Shown in pieces: positions 19,072 through 28,687 of a DNA stretch of 64,000 nucleotides. A model generated the notes under the pieces. That model was not told where the DNA came from and did no database searches. It was given only the letters and a program-made list of their open reading frames with translations. The position numbers and the translations under genes were made by a program. Numbering within the stretch: the stretch's first letter is position 1; every line of letters starts with the position of its first letter. The DNA is from Stutzerimonas decontaminans (GTDB taxonomy: Bacteria > Pseudomonadota > Gammaproteobacteria > Pseudomonadales > Pseudomonadaceae), in assembly GCF_000661915.1 (NCBI RefSeq), contig NZ_CP007509.1:2993501-3057500 (forward strand). The letters run 5' to 3'.

Positions 19072-19836
19072 ATGCCGATCAACTACGCCCGTCGTCTGAC
19101 CGATCGTCGGCGCTCCACACAGAGCAACCGCCAGCTCGGCATCTGTCTGGCATTCGTTGCCGGCGCAGCCAATGCCGGCGGGTTTCTCGCGGTCCAGCAA
19201 TACACCTCGCACATGACCGGCATCGTTTCGGCAATGGCCGACAACCTGGCCCTGGGCGCCACTGACATGGTGCTCGCCGGTTTCGGCGCGCTGCTCTCGT
19301 TCATCCTCGGCGCCATGTGTTCGACGCTGATGATCAACTTCTCGCGCCGCCGTCGACTGCACAGCCAATACGCGCTGCCGCTGGCCCTGGAAGCCGCACT
19401 GTTGCTGTTGTTCGGCGTCCTCGGTGCACGGCTGATGAGCGTCCCGGGTTTCTTCGTGCCGCTGACCGTGGTGCTGCTGTGTTTCATCATGGGCCTGCAG
19501 AACGCGATTATCACCAAGCTCTCCAACGCCGAAGTTCGCACCACCCACATCACCGGGATGGTGACCGACATCGGGATCGAACTGGGGCGGCTGATCTACT
19601 TCAACCGCAGTCGTCATGACGACATGCCACCGGTCCGAGCCAACCGGCAGCGCCTGCGCATCAACCTGCTGATGGTGACGAGCTTCTTCATTGGCGGACT
19701 GAGCGGCGCGGTCGGCTTCAAGCACTTCGGCTTTCTCTCCACCGTCCCGCTGGCCGCACTGCTATTGGCGCTGGCGCTAGTGCCCATGGCGGACGATCTG
19801 CTGCTCGGTTGGCGTCTCTGGCGCCGTCGGCGTTAA
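19072..19836 (+). CDS. YoaK/DUF1275 family membrane protein
   Basis: The 254-residue protein has about six to seven hydrophobic helices. The family signature regions are present: FVAGAANAGGFLAVQQYTSHMTG split over residues 26-50, and IMGLQNAIITKLSNAEVRTTHITGMVTDIG near 140-168. Function is unknown; a transport role is often assumed. Start at ATG 19072, 68 bases after the helicase stop. Confidence 0.87.
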   Translation: MPINYARRLTDRRRSTQSNRQLGICLAFVAGAANAGGFLAVQQYTSHMTGIVSAMADNLALGATDMVLAGFGALLSFILGAMCSTLMINFSRRRRLHSQYALPLALEAALLLLFGVLGARLMSVPGFFVPLTVVLLCFIMGLQNAIITKLSNAEVRTTHITGMVTDIGIELGRLIYFNRSRHDDMPPVRANRQRLRINLLMVTSFFIGGLSGAVGFKHFGFLSTVPLAALLLALALVPMADDLLLGWRLWRRRR

Positions 19837-19995
19837 ACGCCCAGCACAGCCACGCTTACGGCCGGCTATACGCACCTGACGGTTGGCGAACGGCGTGCCC
19901 AGGCACTGCACGACAGCTCACGGCGCAGTTTGTTCCGCGCAACCCTCGGCAAAATGTTCGAATTTTTACTTTGACAGCGCCTTTTTTTGCCTCTA

Positions 19996-20015
19996 AGTTT
20001 TCGTTTCCGAACAAT
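19996..20015. promoter_or_regulatory. Probable GlpR operator upstream of glpF
   Basis: The site has the core TTCG-N4-CGAA flanked by AGTT and CAAT. It matches about 16 of 20 positions of the E. coli GlpR consensus (WATKTTCG-WTAW-CGAAMATW). A further half-site ATGTTCGAA lies at 19954-19962. Both are within 120 bases of the glpF start. Confidence 0.6.
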
Positions 20016-20070
20016 TCCGAACCAAGGCAGTGCTCGGAATAAAACAAAAACAAACGAAGAGGCTTCACGC

Positions 20071-20952
20071 ATGACTACGCCCATCGTCCCGACGCTGAAG
20101 GGACAATGCATCGCCGAATTTCTCGGCACTGCCCTCCTCATTTTCTTCGGCACCGGCTGCGTCGCAGCACTCAAGCTCGGCGGTGCCGATCTGGGCCTGT
20201 GGGAAATCAGCATCATCTGGGGCATCGGCGTTTCGATGGCGGTGTACCTTGCCGCCGGCGTCTCCGGTGCTCATCTGAACCCGGCCGTCACCATCGCCTT
20301 GTGGCTGTTCGGCACCTTCGAGCGGCACCGCGTTCCAGCCTACATCCTGGCGCAGGTGGCCGGCGCCTTCTGTTCCGCGGCATTGGTCTACGGGTTGTAC
20401 AGCAGCCTGTTTTTCGATTTCGAACAGGCCCAGCAGATGGTTCGCGGCAGTGTCGAGAGTCTCGAGCTCGCGTCGATCTTCTCTACCTACCCGCATGCCT
20501 CGTTATCGTTCGGCCAGGCGTTCCTGGTGGAGATGGTGATCACGGCCATCCTGCTGGCAATGATCATGGCCATCACCGACGACGGCAATGGTCTGCCCAG
20601 CGGCCCGCTGGCACCTTTGCTGATCGGACTGCTGATCGCCGTCATCGGTGGCGCGATGGGTCCGTTGACCGGCTTCGCGATGAATCCCGCACGGGATTTC
20701 GGGCCTAAACTGATGACCTTCTTTGCCGGCTGGGGTGACGTGGCCTTCACTGGCGGGCGAGACATTCCGTATTTCCTGGTCCCGATCTTCGCCCCGATTC
20801 TCGGCGCCTGCCTCGGCGCTGCCGGTTACAAGGCACTCATCTGCCGGCACCTGCCAGGCGTTGGATCGGCCGCCTGCGATGCACCAAAACCCAAGGAAAA
20901 GGCCTCTGCCGAAATGGGCTCCGCGCAGCCCGACATCAGCAAAGTTCGCTAA
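20071..20952 (+). CDS. glpF: Glycerol uptake facilitator (aquaglyceroporin)
   Basis: The 293-residue MIP-family channel has both pore signatures, HLNPAV near residue 72 and MNPARD near 211, and six hydrophobic helices plus two re-entrant loops. It lets glycerol diffuse into the cell, where GlpK traps it as glycerol 3-phosphate. The gene is directly followed by glpK (12 bases), forming an operon. ATG 20071 has GAAGAGG upstream. The last 35 residues are a hydrophilic tail not found in all homologues. Confidence 0.95.
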   Translation: MTTPIVPTLKGQCIAEFLGTALLIFFGTGCVAALKLGGADLGLWEISIIWGIGVSMAVYLAAGVSGAHLNPAVTIALWLFGTFERHRVPAYILAQVAGAFCSAALVYGLYSSLFFDFEQAQQMVRGSVESLELASIFSTYPHASLSFGQAFLVEMVITAILLAMIMAITDDGNGLPSGPLAPLLIGLLIAVIGGAMGPLTGFAMNPARDFGPKLMTFFAGWGDVAFTGGRDIPYFLVPIFAPILGACLGAAGYKALICRHLPGVGSAACDAPKPKEKASAEMGSAQPDISKVR

Positions 20953-20964
20953 GGAAACGACCCC

Positions 20965-22473
20965 ATGAGCAATCAGAACAAGCAATTCATCGTCGCCCTC
21001 GACCAGGGCACCACCAGCTCCCGCGCCATCGTGCTGGACCGCAACGCCAACGTGGTGACCATCGCCCAACGCGAGTTCGCGCAGATTTACCCGCAACCGA
21101 GCTGGGTCGAGCACGACCCGATGGAGATCTGGGCCACCCAGAGCGGCGTATTCGTCGAAGCCCTGGCCCAAGCCGGTATCACCAACGAGCAGGTGGCGGC
21201 GATCGGTATTACCAACCAGCGCGAGACCGCCATCGTCTGGGACAAGATCACCGGCCGGCCGATCTACAACGCCATCGTCTGGCAGAGCCGCCAGAGCACG
21301 CCGATCTGCGACCAGCTCAAGCGCGACGGCATGGACGAGCACATCCGCAAGACCACCGGTCTGGTGATCGACCCCTACTTCTCCGGTACCAAGATCAAGT
21401 GGATTCTCGACCACGTCGAGGGCAGCCGTGAGCGCGCCCGCCGCGGCGAACTGCTGTTCGGCACCGTCGACTGCTGGCTGATCTGGAAGATGACCCAGGG
21501 CAAGGCCCATGTCACCGACTACACCAACGCGTCGCGCACGCTGCTGTTCGATATCCACAAGCTGGACTGGGACCCGGTGATGCTCGAAGCGCTGGATATT
21601 CCGCGCGAGATGCTGCCGGAAGTGCGTTCCTCCTCGGAGATCTACGGGCACGCCTACATCGGCTCCGGCCAGAGCACCGGCATTCCCATCGCCGGCATCG
21701 CCGGCGACCAGCAGGCCGCACTATTCGGCCAGATGTGCGTCGAGCCTGGGCAGGCCAAGAACACCTACGGCACCGGCTGCTTCCTGCTGATGAACACCGG
21801 GACCAAGGCGGTGCAATCCGAACACGGCCTGCTCACCACTATCGCCTGCGGACCGCGTGGCGAGGTGAACTATGCGCTGGAGGGCGCCATCTTCAATGGC
21901 GGCTCCACCGTGCAGTGGCTGCGTGACGAACTGAAGGTGCTCAACGAATCGCTGGATTCGGAATACTTCGCCACCAAGGTGCCGGACAGCAATGGCATCT
22001 ACCTGGTGCCAGCTTTCACCGGTCTCGGCGCGCCCTACTGGGATCCGCGTGCCCGCGGCGCACTGTTCGGCCTGACTCGCGGGGTCAAGGTCGATCACCT
22101 GATCCGTGCAGCGCTGGAATCCATCGCTTACCAGACTCGCGACGTGCTCGACGCCATGCAGCAGGACGCCGGCGAGCGCCTGCGCGCCCTGCGCGTGGAC
22201 GGCGGCGCAGTCGCCAACAACTTCCTCATGCAATTCCAGGCCGACCTGCTCGGCACCCAGGTCGAGCGGCCGCAGATGAAGGAAACCACCGCGCTCGGTG
22301 CGGCCTATCTGGCAGGCCTGGCGACCGGTTTCTGGAGCGATCTCGACGAGCTGCGCAGCAAGAGCAGCATCGAGCGGGTGTTCGAACCGGCGTGCGGAAG
22401 CGAACAGCGCGAAGCGCTCTATCGCGGCTGGCAGAAGGCCGTCGACCGCACGCGCAACTGGGCCGAGGACTGA
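20965..22473 (+). CDS. glpK: Glycerol kinase
   Basis: The 502-residue FGGY-family kinase (E. coli GlpK: 502) phosphorylates glycerol with ATP. The N-terminus [13 protein letters not shown] is the phosphate-binding motif. IVWQSRQ follows near residue 105 and [10 protein letters not shown] near 247. [11 protein letters not shown] near 265 and [17 protein letters not shown] near 410 complete the actin-like fold. It lies between glpF and glpR in one transcription direction and is preceded by AAGGAAA. Confidence 0.96.
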   Translation: MSNQNKQFIVALDQGTTSSRAIVLDRNANVVTIAQREFAQIYPQPSWVEHDPMEIWATQSGVFVEALAQAGITNEQVAAIGITNQRETAIVWDKITGRPIYNAIVWQSRQSTPICDQLKRDGMDEHIRKTTGLVIDPYFSGTKIKWILDHVEGSRERARRGELLFGTVDCWLIWKMTQGKAHVTDYTNASRTLLFDIHKLDWDPVMLEALDIPREMLPEVRSSSEIYGHAYIGSGQSTGIPIAGIAGDQQAALFGQMCVEPGQAKNTYGTGCFLLMNTGTKAVQSEHGLLTTIACGPRGEVNYALEGAIFNGGSTVQWLRDELKVLNESLDSEYFATKVPDSNGIYLVPAFTGLGAPYWDPRARGALFGLTRGVKVDHLIRAALESIAYQTRDVLDAMQQDAGERLRALRVDGGAVANNFLMQFQADLLGTQVERPQMKETTALGAAYLAGLATGFWSDLDELRSKSSIERVFEPACGSEQREALYRGWQKAVDRTRNWAED

Positions 22474-22605
22474 TAAGGGGCTGACGGCGCCTGCGCTCCG
22501 ATCATTCGGATGCAGGCGCGGAATGCGCGAATTCGAACAATCGGCGCTTTAATCGAACGCCAGACTACGGCATGCTTCCCGCACAACAGCGAACAAGGAA
22601 GCCTC

Positions 22606-23364
22606 ATGAGCCTGGCGCCCCGACAGCAGAACATTCTGGAACTCGTGCGCGAGCGCGGCTACGTGAGCATCGACGAGCTGGCGCGGCATTTCGCCGTCAC
22701 GCCGCAAACCATCCGCCGCGACATCAACCAACTGGGCGACGCCGGCCTGCTGCGGCGCTACCACGGCGGCGCAGCCTACGACTCCAGCGTGCAGAACACT
22801 GCCTACAGCCAGCGCGCGCACCAGATGCGCGACGAGAAACTGCGCATCGCTGCGGCCATGGCTGCACGTATTCCAGACCAGGCTTCGCTGTTCATCAATA
22901 TCGGCACCACCACCGAAGCCATCGCCCGCGCCCTGCTCAACCACCGCGATCTGAAGATCATCACCAACGACCTGCATGTGGCGAGCATCCTCAGCACCAA
23001 GGAAGACTTTGATGTGCTGATCGCAGGCGGCAACGTGCGCAGCGACGGCGGCGTGGTGGGCCAGGCTACCGCCGATTTCATCAGCCAGTTCAAGGTCGAT
23101 TTCGCCCTGATCGGCATCAGCGGCATCGACGAGGACGGCACCCTGCTGGACTTCGACTATCAGGAAGTCCGCGTCTCCCAGGCGATCATCCATAACGCGC
23201 GCAAGGTTTTCCTCGCCGCGGACTCCAGCAAGTTCGGCCGTAGCGCCATGACCCGTCTGGGTTCCCTGGAACAGATCGATTGCCTGTTCACCGATTCGGC
23301 ACCCTCAGAGGTGTTCGCCGAGCTGCTGGCCCGCCACAAGGTGCAGCTGGAAATCGCCGACTAG
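22606..23364 (+). CDS. glpR: Glycerol-3-phosphate regulon repressor (DeoR family)
   Basis: The 252-residue protein has the DeoR-type helix-turn-helix [20 protein letters not shown]...[13 protein letters not shown] in residues 6-45, then a sugar-phosphate-binding domain with [11 protein letters not shown] and the C-terminal [12 protein letters not shown]. GlpR represses the glp genes and is released by glycerol 3-phosphate. The frame is open 32 codons upstream, but AAGGAAGCC precedes ATG 22606. A half-site-like TTCGAACAA at 22532-22540 suggests autoregulation, which is weakly supported. Confidence 0.93.
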   Translation: MSLAPRQQNILELVRERGYVSIDELARHFAVTPQTIRRDINQLGDAGLLRRYHGGAAYDSSVQNTAYSQRAHQMRDEKLRIAAAMAARIPDQASLFINIGTTTEAIARALLNHRDLKIITNDLHVASILSTKEDFDVLIAGGNVRSDGGVVGQATADFISQFKVDFALIGISGIDEDGTLLDFDYQEVRVSQAIIHNARKVFLAADSSKFGRSAMTRLGSLEQIDCLFTDSAPSEVFAELLARHKVQLEIAD

Positions 23365-23410
23365 GCGAACCGCCTCCATCGTGAACAGCTTCCCACCCCA
23401 CGACGCCGAA

Positions 23411-23440
23411 CCTGTAGCAGCGGTCTCGGCCGCGAATCGC
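23411..23440. repeat. REP-like palindromic element
   Basis: The sequence CCTGTAGCAGCGG followed by CCGCGAATCGC resembles the common pseudomonad REP with the CCTGTAGGAGC head. The internal GCGG/CCGC arms form a short hairpin. Only one copy is seen in this window, so the call rests on general resemblance. Confidence 0.4.
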
Positions 23441-23712
23441 AGCCTGCCGACAAACAGCCAATACGCGGCATCTACTGACTGAGCGCTCCTATGGTCCGCG
23501 GAGGAGCGCTGCCTTACGACGCTCCGCGCCGCGGCCTGGTAGGTGGCTCAAGGGGGTCGCCCCCAGGATGGGTAACCACCACAAGATGGATGCCGATATA
23601 AGCAGGCGCTCCGCTGTGCTCAACAGCAGACATCCCACCTGCACCTTTCGAATATTTTCCTTTTAATCAATTTCGAACATTTTTGCTTTCATACGGATTC
23701 TTTTACGAATAG

Positions 23713-23732
23713 CATGTTCAAAACCGAACATG
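23713..23732. promoter_or_regulatory. GlpR operator upstream of glpD
   Basis: Perfect seven-base arms CATGTTC and GAACATG are separated by AAAACC, closely matching the E. coli GlpR consensus. It ends 25 bases before the glpD start, so bound repressor would block transcription. A half-site TTCGAACAT lies upstream at 23672-23680. Confidence 0.75.
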
Positions 23733-23757
23733 ATCTTTCGTTTCCGAGGAGAAGCCC

Positions 23758-25293
23758 GTGCCCCATTCCGCTCAGCCCGTCTCCGAGCTCTATGACGTCG
23801 CCGTGATCGGCGGCGGTATCAATGGCGTCGGCATCGCTGCCGATGCAGCTGGTCGCGGGCTGTCGGTGTTCCTTTGCGAACGCGACGACCTGGCCAGTCA
23901 TACGTCATCGGCAAGCAGCAAGCTCATTCATGGCGGGCTGCGCTATCTGGAACACTACGAATTCCGCCTCGTCCGCGAGGCACTGGCCGAACGTGAAGTG
24001 CTGCTGGCCAAGGCACCGCATATCGTCAAGCCGATGCGTTTTGTGTTGCCCCACCGCCCGCACCTGCGCCCGGCGTGGATGATTCGCGCCGGTCTTTTTC
24101 TTTACGACAACCTGGGCATGCGCAAGAAGCTGCCGGCATCGCGGGGCCTGCGCTTCGGCAAGGAGAGCCCACTGAAGCCAGCCATCACCCGTGGTTTCGA
24201 ATACTCCGACTGCTGGGTCGACGACGCGCGGCTGGTGGTGCTCAACGCCATGGCGGCACGGGAGAAAGGCGCGCACATCCTTACCCGAACCCAATGTCTG
24301 AGCGCCAAACGTGCCGGCGGTATCTGGCAGGTCGAGCTACAGAGCGAGGACGGCAGCCGCTTCTCGCTAAGGGCCAAGGCACTGGTCAATGCAGCCGGGC
24401 CCTGGGTCGCGCAGTTCATCGGCGAGAATCTGCAGCAGCGCTCGCCGTACGGCATCCGCCTGATCCAGGGCAGCCATATCATCGTCCCCAAGCTGTATGA
24501 AGGTGAGCAGGCCTACATCATGCAGAACGAGGATCGGCGCATCGTCTTCGCCATCCCCTATCTGGACCGCTACACCATGATTGGCACCACTGATCGTGAG
24601 TATCGCGGTGACCCAGCCAAAGTGAGCATCAGCGAGGAAGAGATCGCCTACGTACTGGGCGTGGCCAATACGCACTTCCGCAAGCAGCTCGAACCCAGGG
24701 ACATTGTGCATACCTTCGCTGGCGTCCGGCCGCTGTGCGACGACGAGTCGGATAACCCCTCTGCCGTCACCCGCGACTACACCCTGTCGCTGGCCGCGGA
24801 AGAGAAGCAGGCACCGCTGCTTTCGGTATTCGGCGGCAAGCTGACCACCTACCGCAAGCTCGCCGAGTCGGCGATGGCGCAGCTCAAGCCGTTATTCCCG
24901 GCTATGGGTGAAAGCTGGACGGCGCAGGCGGCACTGCCTGGCGGCGAAGACATAAGCACGGTCGATGCCCTCACCGAAGAGCTGGTGGCCAAGGTGCAAG
25001 GGCTGAAACTGCCGTTGGCCAAGCGCTGGGCGACGCTCTACGGCAATCGGGTATGGCGCATGCTGGGCGAAGCGCGCTCGCTCGATGCACTCGGCGAGGA
25101 CCTCGGTCAGCAGCTGTACGAGCAGGAAGTCGACTACCTGCGGCGCGAGGAGTGGGCAACCCAGGTGGATGACATCCTCTGGCGTCGCACCAAGCTCGGG
25201 CTGGCGTTCAGCGAGCCGGAAAAGGCCCGCCTGCAACGCTATCTGGCCGAGCAGCCGATCAGCAAAACCGCGCGCAGCAGCGACGCCGCGTGA
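23758..25293 (+). CDS. glpD: Aerobic glycerol-3-phosphate dehydrogenase
   Basis: The 511-residue flavoprotein oxidises glycerol 3-phosphate to dihydroxyacetone phosphate at the inner membrane and feeds electrons to quinone. It has the FAD-binding motif VIGGGINGVGIAADAAGRG near residue 14, the family signature SSKLIHGGLRYLEHYEF near 58, and GGKLTTYRKLAE near 362. The GTG start is supported by GAGGAGAAG. It is transcribed separately from glpFKR, behind its own GlpR operator, and converges with zapA with only nine bases between stop codons. Confidence 0.96.
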   Translation: MPHSAQPVSELYDVAVIGGGINGVGIAADAAGRGLSVFLCERDDLASHTSSASSKLIHGGLRYLEHYEFRLVREALAEREVLLAKAPHIVKPMRFVLPHRPHLRPAWMIRAGLFLYDNLGMRKKLPASRGLRFGKESPLKPAITRGFEYSDCWVDDARLVVLNAMAAREKGAHILTRTQCLSAKRAGGIWQVELQSEDGSRFSLRAKALVNAAGPWVAQFIGENLQQRSPYGIRLIQGSHIIVPKLYEGEQAYIMQNEDRRIVFAIPYLDRYTMIGTTDREYRGDPAKVSISEEEIAYVLGVANTHFRKQLEPRDIVHTFAGVRPLCDDESDNPSAVTRDYTLSLAAEEKQAPLLSVFGGKLTTYRKLAESAMAQLKPLFPAMGESWTAQAALPGGEDISTVDALTEELVAKVQGLKLPLAKRWATLYGNRVWRMLGEARSLDALGEDLGQQLYEQEVDYLRREEWATQVDDILWRRTKLGLAFSEPEKARLQRYLAEQPISKTARSSDAA

Positions 25294-25302
25294 GGTAGGC
25301 GA

Positions 25303-25590
25303 TCAGCCCTGCGCGTCGAGCTGCTGAGTGATACGCGCGACGCTGGCTGCAATGCGCCGCTCGACGTCGTGCATCTGCTCATTTTGCTGCAGCAGCGGCA
25401 CGCAGAGGTTCAGTGCAGTCAGCACCAGCAGCTTATCGCCAGTGGCGTTGGGAAATTGCCGTTGGCTATCGGCCAGGTGCCGCTGCAGCAGCGCGGTCGC
25501 CTCCTGTAACAGCGCGTCCTGGCTGGGCGGTGCGCGGAACGAGTATTCGCGGCCGAACACCTTGAGCACCTGAACGCCATCAGTCGTCAT
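25303..25590 (-). CDS. zapA: Cell division protein ZapA
   Basis: The 95-residue protein matches ZapA: a small globular N-terminal part (VQVLKVFGREYSFRAP) and a long C-terminal helix with NEQMHDVERRIAASVARITQQL that makes the antiparallel tetramer. ZapA bundles FtsZ filaments at midcell. Its ATG overlaps the stop of the upstream coiled-coil gene (ATGA), so the pair is translationally coupled. In P. aeruginosa this pair precedes 6S RNA and a formyltetrahydrofolate cyclo-ligase gene; here glpD follows instead, with no room for 6S RNA. Confidence 0.9.
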   Translation of the reverse strand: MTTDGVQVLKVFGREYSFRAPPSQDALLQEATALLQRHLADSQRQFPNATGDKLLVLTALNLCVPLLQQNEQMHDVERRIAASVARITQQLDAQG

Positions 25591-25814
25591 GCGGCGTTAC
25601 TTCCAGCTGCGCGCTCCACCAGCGCCTGCAGCCGCGCCAGGGTAGCGCCCTGCTTGTCTTCCTGTTCCAGCGCAGCCAGTTGCAGGTTGTCGTTCTCCTC
25701 TCGCGCCTGCTGCAGCTGTTGCTCAAGCAAGGCACAGTGCTCGCTCAGGTTCTGGTTGCGCTGCAGCAGATCGTTGATGACGTTTTCAAGCTGCGCGAGG
25801 GTGGTATCAAGCAT
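25587..25814 (-). CDS. Small coiled-coil protein (TIGR02449 family), ZapA partner
   Basis: The 75-residue protein is almost one continuous coiled coil (TLAQLENVINDLLQRN, then ALLEQQLQQAREEND). It corresponds to the TIGR02449 family always found just upstream of zapA in pseudomonads. It probably acts with ZapA in Z-ring assembly, like a ZapB analogue; that is inference. The frame continues 35 codons upstream, but ATG 25814 with GGAAG ahead of it gives the family-typical length. Confidence 0.8.
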   Translation of the reverse strand: MLDTTLAQLENVINDLLQRNQNLSEHCALLEQQLQQAREENDNLQLAALEQEDKQGATLARLQALVERAAGSNAA

Positions 25815-25970
25815 GGTGCGTTCTTCCAGGTCCGGTGAAAAAGCGCGCGAGAGTACCCGAAAGAGACGCTGTAGGGGGCCTTCATTACGCCCCCAAGGCC
25901 ATATCGGCGCGGTCGCCAATATCGGCAGTTTGCGGTAGCCTCAACGGCCTATCTGAAGAGGAGAGCTACC

Positions 25971-26252
25971 ATGGCACGTGCCACTGCCCGCCACATCCTG
26001 GTTTCCACCGAAGCCAAGTGCAACGAACTGAAAGCCGCCATCGAGGGCGGTGCCGACTTCGCCGAGGTCGCCAAGGAAAACTCCAGCTGCCCGTCCAGCC
26101 GTCAGGGCGGCGACCTCGGTTCGTTCGGCCCCGGCCAAATGGTCAAGGAATTCGACACGGTGGTGTTCAGCGCCCCGATCAACGTTGTTCAGGGTCCGGT
26201 GAAGACGCAATTCGGCTACCACCTGCTGGAAGTGACCAGCCGCCAGGACTGA
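25971..26252 (+). CDS. ppiC: Parvulin-type peptidyl-prolyl isomerase
   Basis: The 93-residue protein is a single parvulin domain like E. coli PpiC (93 residues). Motifs are RHILV at the start, FAEVAKENSSCPSSRQGGDLG near residues 30-48 and FGYHLLEV near the end. It is cytosolic, with no signal peptide, and catalyses prolyl cis-trans isomerisation. GAAGAGGAGAGC precedes the start. Confidence 0.94.
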   Translation: MARATARHILVSTEAKCNELKAAIEGGADFAEVAKENSSCPSSRQGGDLGSFGPGQMVKEFDTVVFSAPINVVQGPVKTQFGYHLLEVTSRQD

Positions 26253-26260
26253 TCCCTCCA

Positions 26261-26286
26261 TCCCTGCACTGAGGTGCAGGGATTTT
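26261..26286 (+). terminator. Rho-independent terminator after ppiC
   Basis: Nine-base arms TCCCTGCAC and GTGCAGGGA with a TGAG loop are followed by TTTT, nine bases after the ppiC stop. Confidence 0.8.
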
Positions 26287-26348
26287 CCGCGTGACGCCGG
26301 TCAGGCGCCCCTCTCCTGCAGCACTCCCCCGCTACGCCTGCCTGCGGC

Positions 26349-27944
26349 TCAACACTCCAGGCGAAAACGCCCAGTCAGCGCCTTGAGGCCTTTCATGCTC
26401 TGCATGATGGTATTGCCTGACGTCGCCGTGTCCTGAGTGACACCAGCGGCCTGGTCGGCAACCTGGGCGATGCGTGTCAGCGACTGGTTCATGTCCTCGG
26501 CCACCTGTGACTGCTCCTCGGCCGCCGTGGCGATCTGATTGGTCATGCCGCGAATGGTCTGCACCGCACCGACGATCTGCCCAAGCGCATGCTGCGCCGC
26601 TTCGATCTGGGTGAGCGTCACCGAGCTGCTCTGCCGCGATGCATCCATGGCATGACCGGCGCGGGTCGCCTGGCTCTGCAGGCGCTCGACCAGCACGCTG
26701 ACCTCCTTGGCCGAACTCTGCGTGCGACTGGCCAGGCTGCGTACTTCGTCGGCAACAACGGCGAAACCGCGACCCTGCTCGCCAGCACGCGCCGCCTCGA
26801 TAGCGGCATTGAGTGCCAGCAGGTTGGTCTGCTCGGCGATCCCGCTGATCACGTTGAGCACCTTGCCGATCTCGTGGCTGTCCTGCACCAGCTGCTGCAT
26901 GACGTCGGAGAGGCTGTCGACATGACCACTCAGGGTGCGGATGGCGCCAACCGACTCATTCATTACTGCGCTGCCGGAGTTGGTTTCCTGCTCGGCGACA
27001 TCCGCAGCATTGGCGGCCTCGACGGTGCTGCGTGCCACCTCATGCGAGGTCGCCAGCATTTCGTTCATAGCGGTGGCGACCTGGTCGATCTCCGCCTGCT
27101 GCCCTTCCACGTTGCGTGCACTGTCACCCGCCAGCCCGGCCATGCGCACGCATTGTGCGTCGGCTTCATCCGCTGCTTGGCGCACGCCCTTGATCATTTC
27201 GCCCACCTGCCCCAGCAGACGGTTGTAGGCCAGAGTGATCATGCCCATTTCGTCATCGGCATGACGCACCTGCAGCGGCGAGGAAAAATCGCCCTGGCTG
27301 ACCTTTTCCAGGCGACCGCGCAGCTCATCGATCTGCAGCATCAGCCAGTTCATGCCTGCAATTCGCCCGAGGATAACCAGCAGCAGAATGCACAGCGTCG
27401 AACCCAAGGCGACCCAGAGTTGCTGGGAGGCACTGCGATTGGCCTCGGCGGATATCAGCAGCACCACCTCGTTGGCCGCGGCAAGGATGTCGTTGGAGTC
27501 GGTGGCAATCGCGTTCACGTCAGCACTCTGACCCGCAGCCAGAGCCTGTATGGCGGGCCGGTAACGCTGCCAGATCTGGTCGACGCGCTGCAGATGCGGC
27601 TGCGCACTGGCCAGCTCGACGCGGGGGATGCCCTGAGCTCGGTCGCCATTGAGCAGTAGTCGATGCGACTGCTCGAAGCGCTGGATGGTCTTCTCGACGT
27701 CAGCCGGGCCGCCGATACCGCGTGCGGCCAATAGCGCCTCCTTCATCATCTTCTGGCTGAGCATGCGCTGGGCACCGGCCATGTCGATCTGGCTGGCGTC
27801 CTTGCTCGACATGAACAGCACACCAGCCGTCAACGCCGCGCACAGGAAGATCAGGCTGTAGGAAAAGAAAAATTGCAGATTGATGGTGCGTAGGCCCAGC
27901 CCGCGCAGTACGGACTGGATGACGTTCGCCAAGGTGCTGGTCAT
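26349..27944 (-). CDS. Methyl-accepting chemotaxis protein with PilJ-type sensor (McpN-like)
   Basis: The 531-residue chemoreceptor has a transmembrane helix near residues 24-45, a periplasmic helical domain, a second transmembrane helix near 190-210, a HAMP region, and a signalling domain with the hairpin tip [30 protein letters not shown] split around residue 385. The periplasmic part contains [19 protein letters not shown], the PilJ (PF13675) signature. In P. aeruginosa the PilJ-domain receptor McpN binds nitrate; P. stutzeri denitrifies, so a nitrate receptor is plausible but is inference. ATG 27944 is preferred to the upstream in-frame ATG. Confidence 0.87.
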   Translation of the reverse strand: MTSTLANVIQSVLRGLGLRTINLQFFFSYSLIFLCAALTAGVLFMSSKDASQIDMAGAQRMLSQKMMKEALLAARGIGGPADVEKTIQRFEQSHRLLLNGDRAQGIPRVELASAQPHLQRVDQIWQRYRPAIQALAAGQSADVNAIATDSNDILAAANEVVLLISAEANRSASQQLWVALGSTLCILLLVILGRIAGMNWLMLQIDELRGRLEKVSQGDFSSPLQVRHADDEMGMITLAYNRLLGQVGEMIKGVRQAADEADAQCVRMAGLAGDSARNVEGQQAEIDQVATAMNEMLATSHEVARSTVEAANAADVAEQETNSGSAVMNESVGAIRTLSGHVDSLSDVMQQLVQDSHEIGKVLNVISGIAEQTNLLALNAAIEAARAGEQGRGFAVVADEVRSLASRTQSSAKEVSVLVERLQSQATRAGHAMDASRQSSSVTLTQIEAAQHALGQIVGAVQTIRGMTNQIATAAEEQSQVAEDMNQSLTRIAQVADQAAGVTQDTATSGNTIMQSMKGLKALTGRFRLEC

Positions 27945-28237
27945 GGAAGGTTTCCAACTGCAGAAAAGCAGGAAAGAAGGCGCCGCCAGCACTCGCTGGC
28001 GGCGCAGTTATCTCGTTTCTCGGCCGACCGAAGGGCAACTTGACGCCGTTGGTCGCTCTTCTGGAAGCCAGACGCGGCGCGGCTTTCGGGCATTTCTGGA
28101 GGCTCACGGATCGGCGCCGCGCATGCTGATCCAAGTCAAGAAAGACGTTCGCGATCCGCTTTTTTTTGGCCCGTTCTCCTCGCGGCGGCTATGGTCAGAT
28201 GACATCCGGACCACCCGCAGAACCCGAGGGACTCGTC

Positions 28238-28606
28238 ATGTTTCAGGTATCGCGCAGAAGCGAAAACCGCATCGATGTCGATTTTTCCGGCAAGCTGGAC
28301 AGCGAGGCCATGCGCAGCGCGCTGGATGATCTGCTGTTCAAATCCGAAGGCATCAGCCATGGCCGGATGCTCTACCGCATCGGCGATTTCGACCTGCCCA
28401 CGTTGGGCGCGGTTGGAGTGGAACTGTCCCGCCTGCCGCAGCTTTTCCGCTTCATTCGCCGCTTTGACCGTTGCGCTGTGATAGCCGGCAAGGAGTGGCT
28501 GCGCAAGGCCAGCGAAGTGGAAGGCGCGCTGATTCCCGGGTTGACCATCAAGGCCTTCGACCTGGATCAGGAAGCAGAAGCCGTCGCCTGGCTGGAGCAC
28601 GGCTAG
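28238..28606 (+). CDS. STAS/SEC14-like (SpoIIAA-like) protein
   Basis: The 122-residue protein resembles the SpoIIAA-like family: FSGKLDSEAMRSALDDLL near residues 14-32, MLYRIGDFDLPTLGAV near 42-57, and RRFDRCAVIAGKEWLRK near 77. These domains are found in small stand-alone proteins that may bind lipid or act as anti-sigma antagonists; the role is unknown. ATG 28238 follows CGAGGG. It stands alone between the chemoreceptor and a DUF3597 gene. Confidence 0.75.
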   Translation: MFQVSRRSENRIDVDFSGKLDSEAMRSALDDLLFKSEGISHGRMLYRIGDFDLPTLGAVGVELSRLPQLFRFIRRFDRCAVIAGKEWLRKASEVEGALIPGLTIKAFDLDQEAEAVAWLEHG

Positions 28607-28687
28607 TTAGGTAGTCCGACCTATGGAAGCGAATGTCCGGCCCTGTGTTGCTGTCGAATGCGGACACCAACAGCACGGAGAATGGAC

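Larger units (their letters stand above)
23365..23757. other. glpR-glpD intergenic region with hairpins and operators
   Basis: A pseudomonad REP-like stretch lies at 23411-23440 (CCTGTAGCAGCGG... CCGCGAATCGC). A nine-base inverted repeat, AGCGCTCCT and AGGAGCGCT, spans 23482-23510 with an 11-base loop and no T tract. The last 110 bases become AT-rich and carry the GlpR-type sites ahead of glpD. No gene is seen. Confidence 0.55.

Noticed and set aside
25287..25310. 6S RNA expected next to zapA
   Set aside because: Only nine bases separate the zapA and glpD stop codons, so it cannot fit here.
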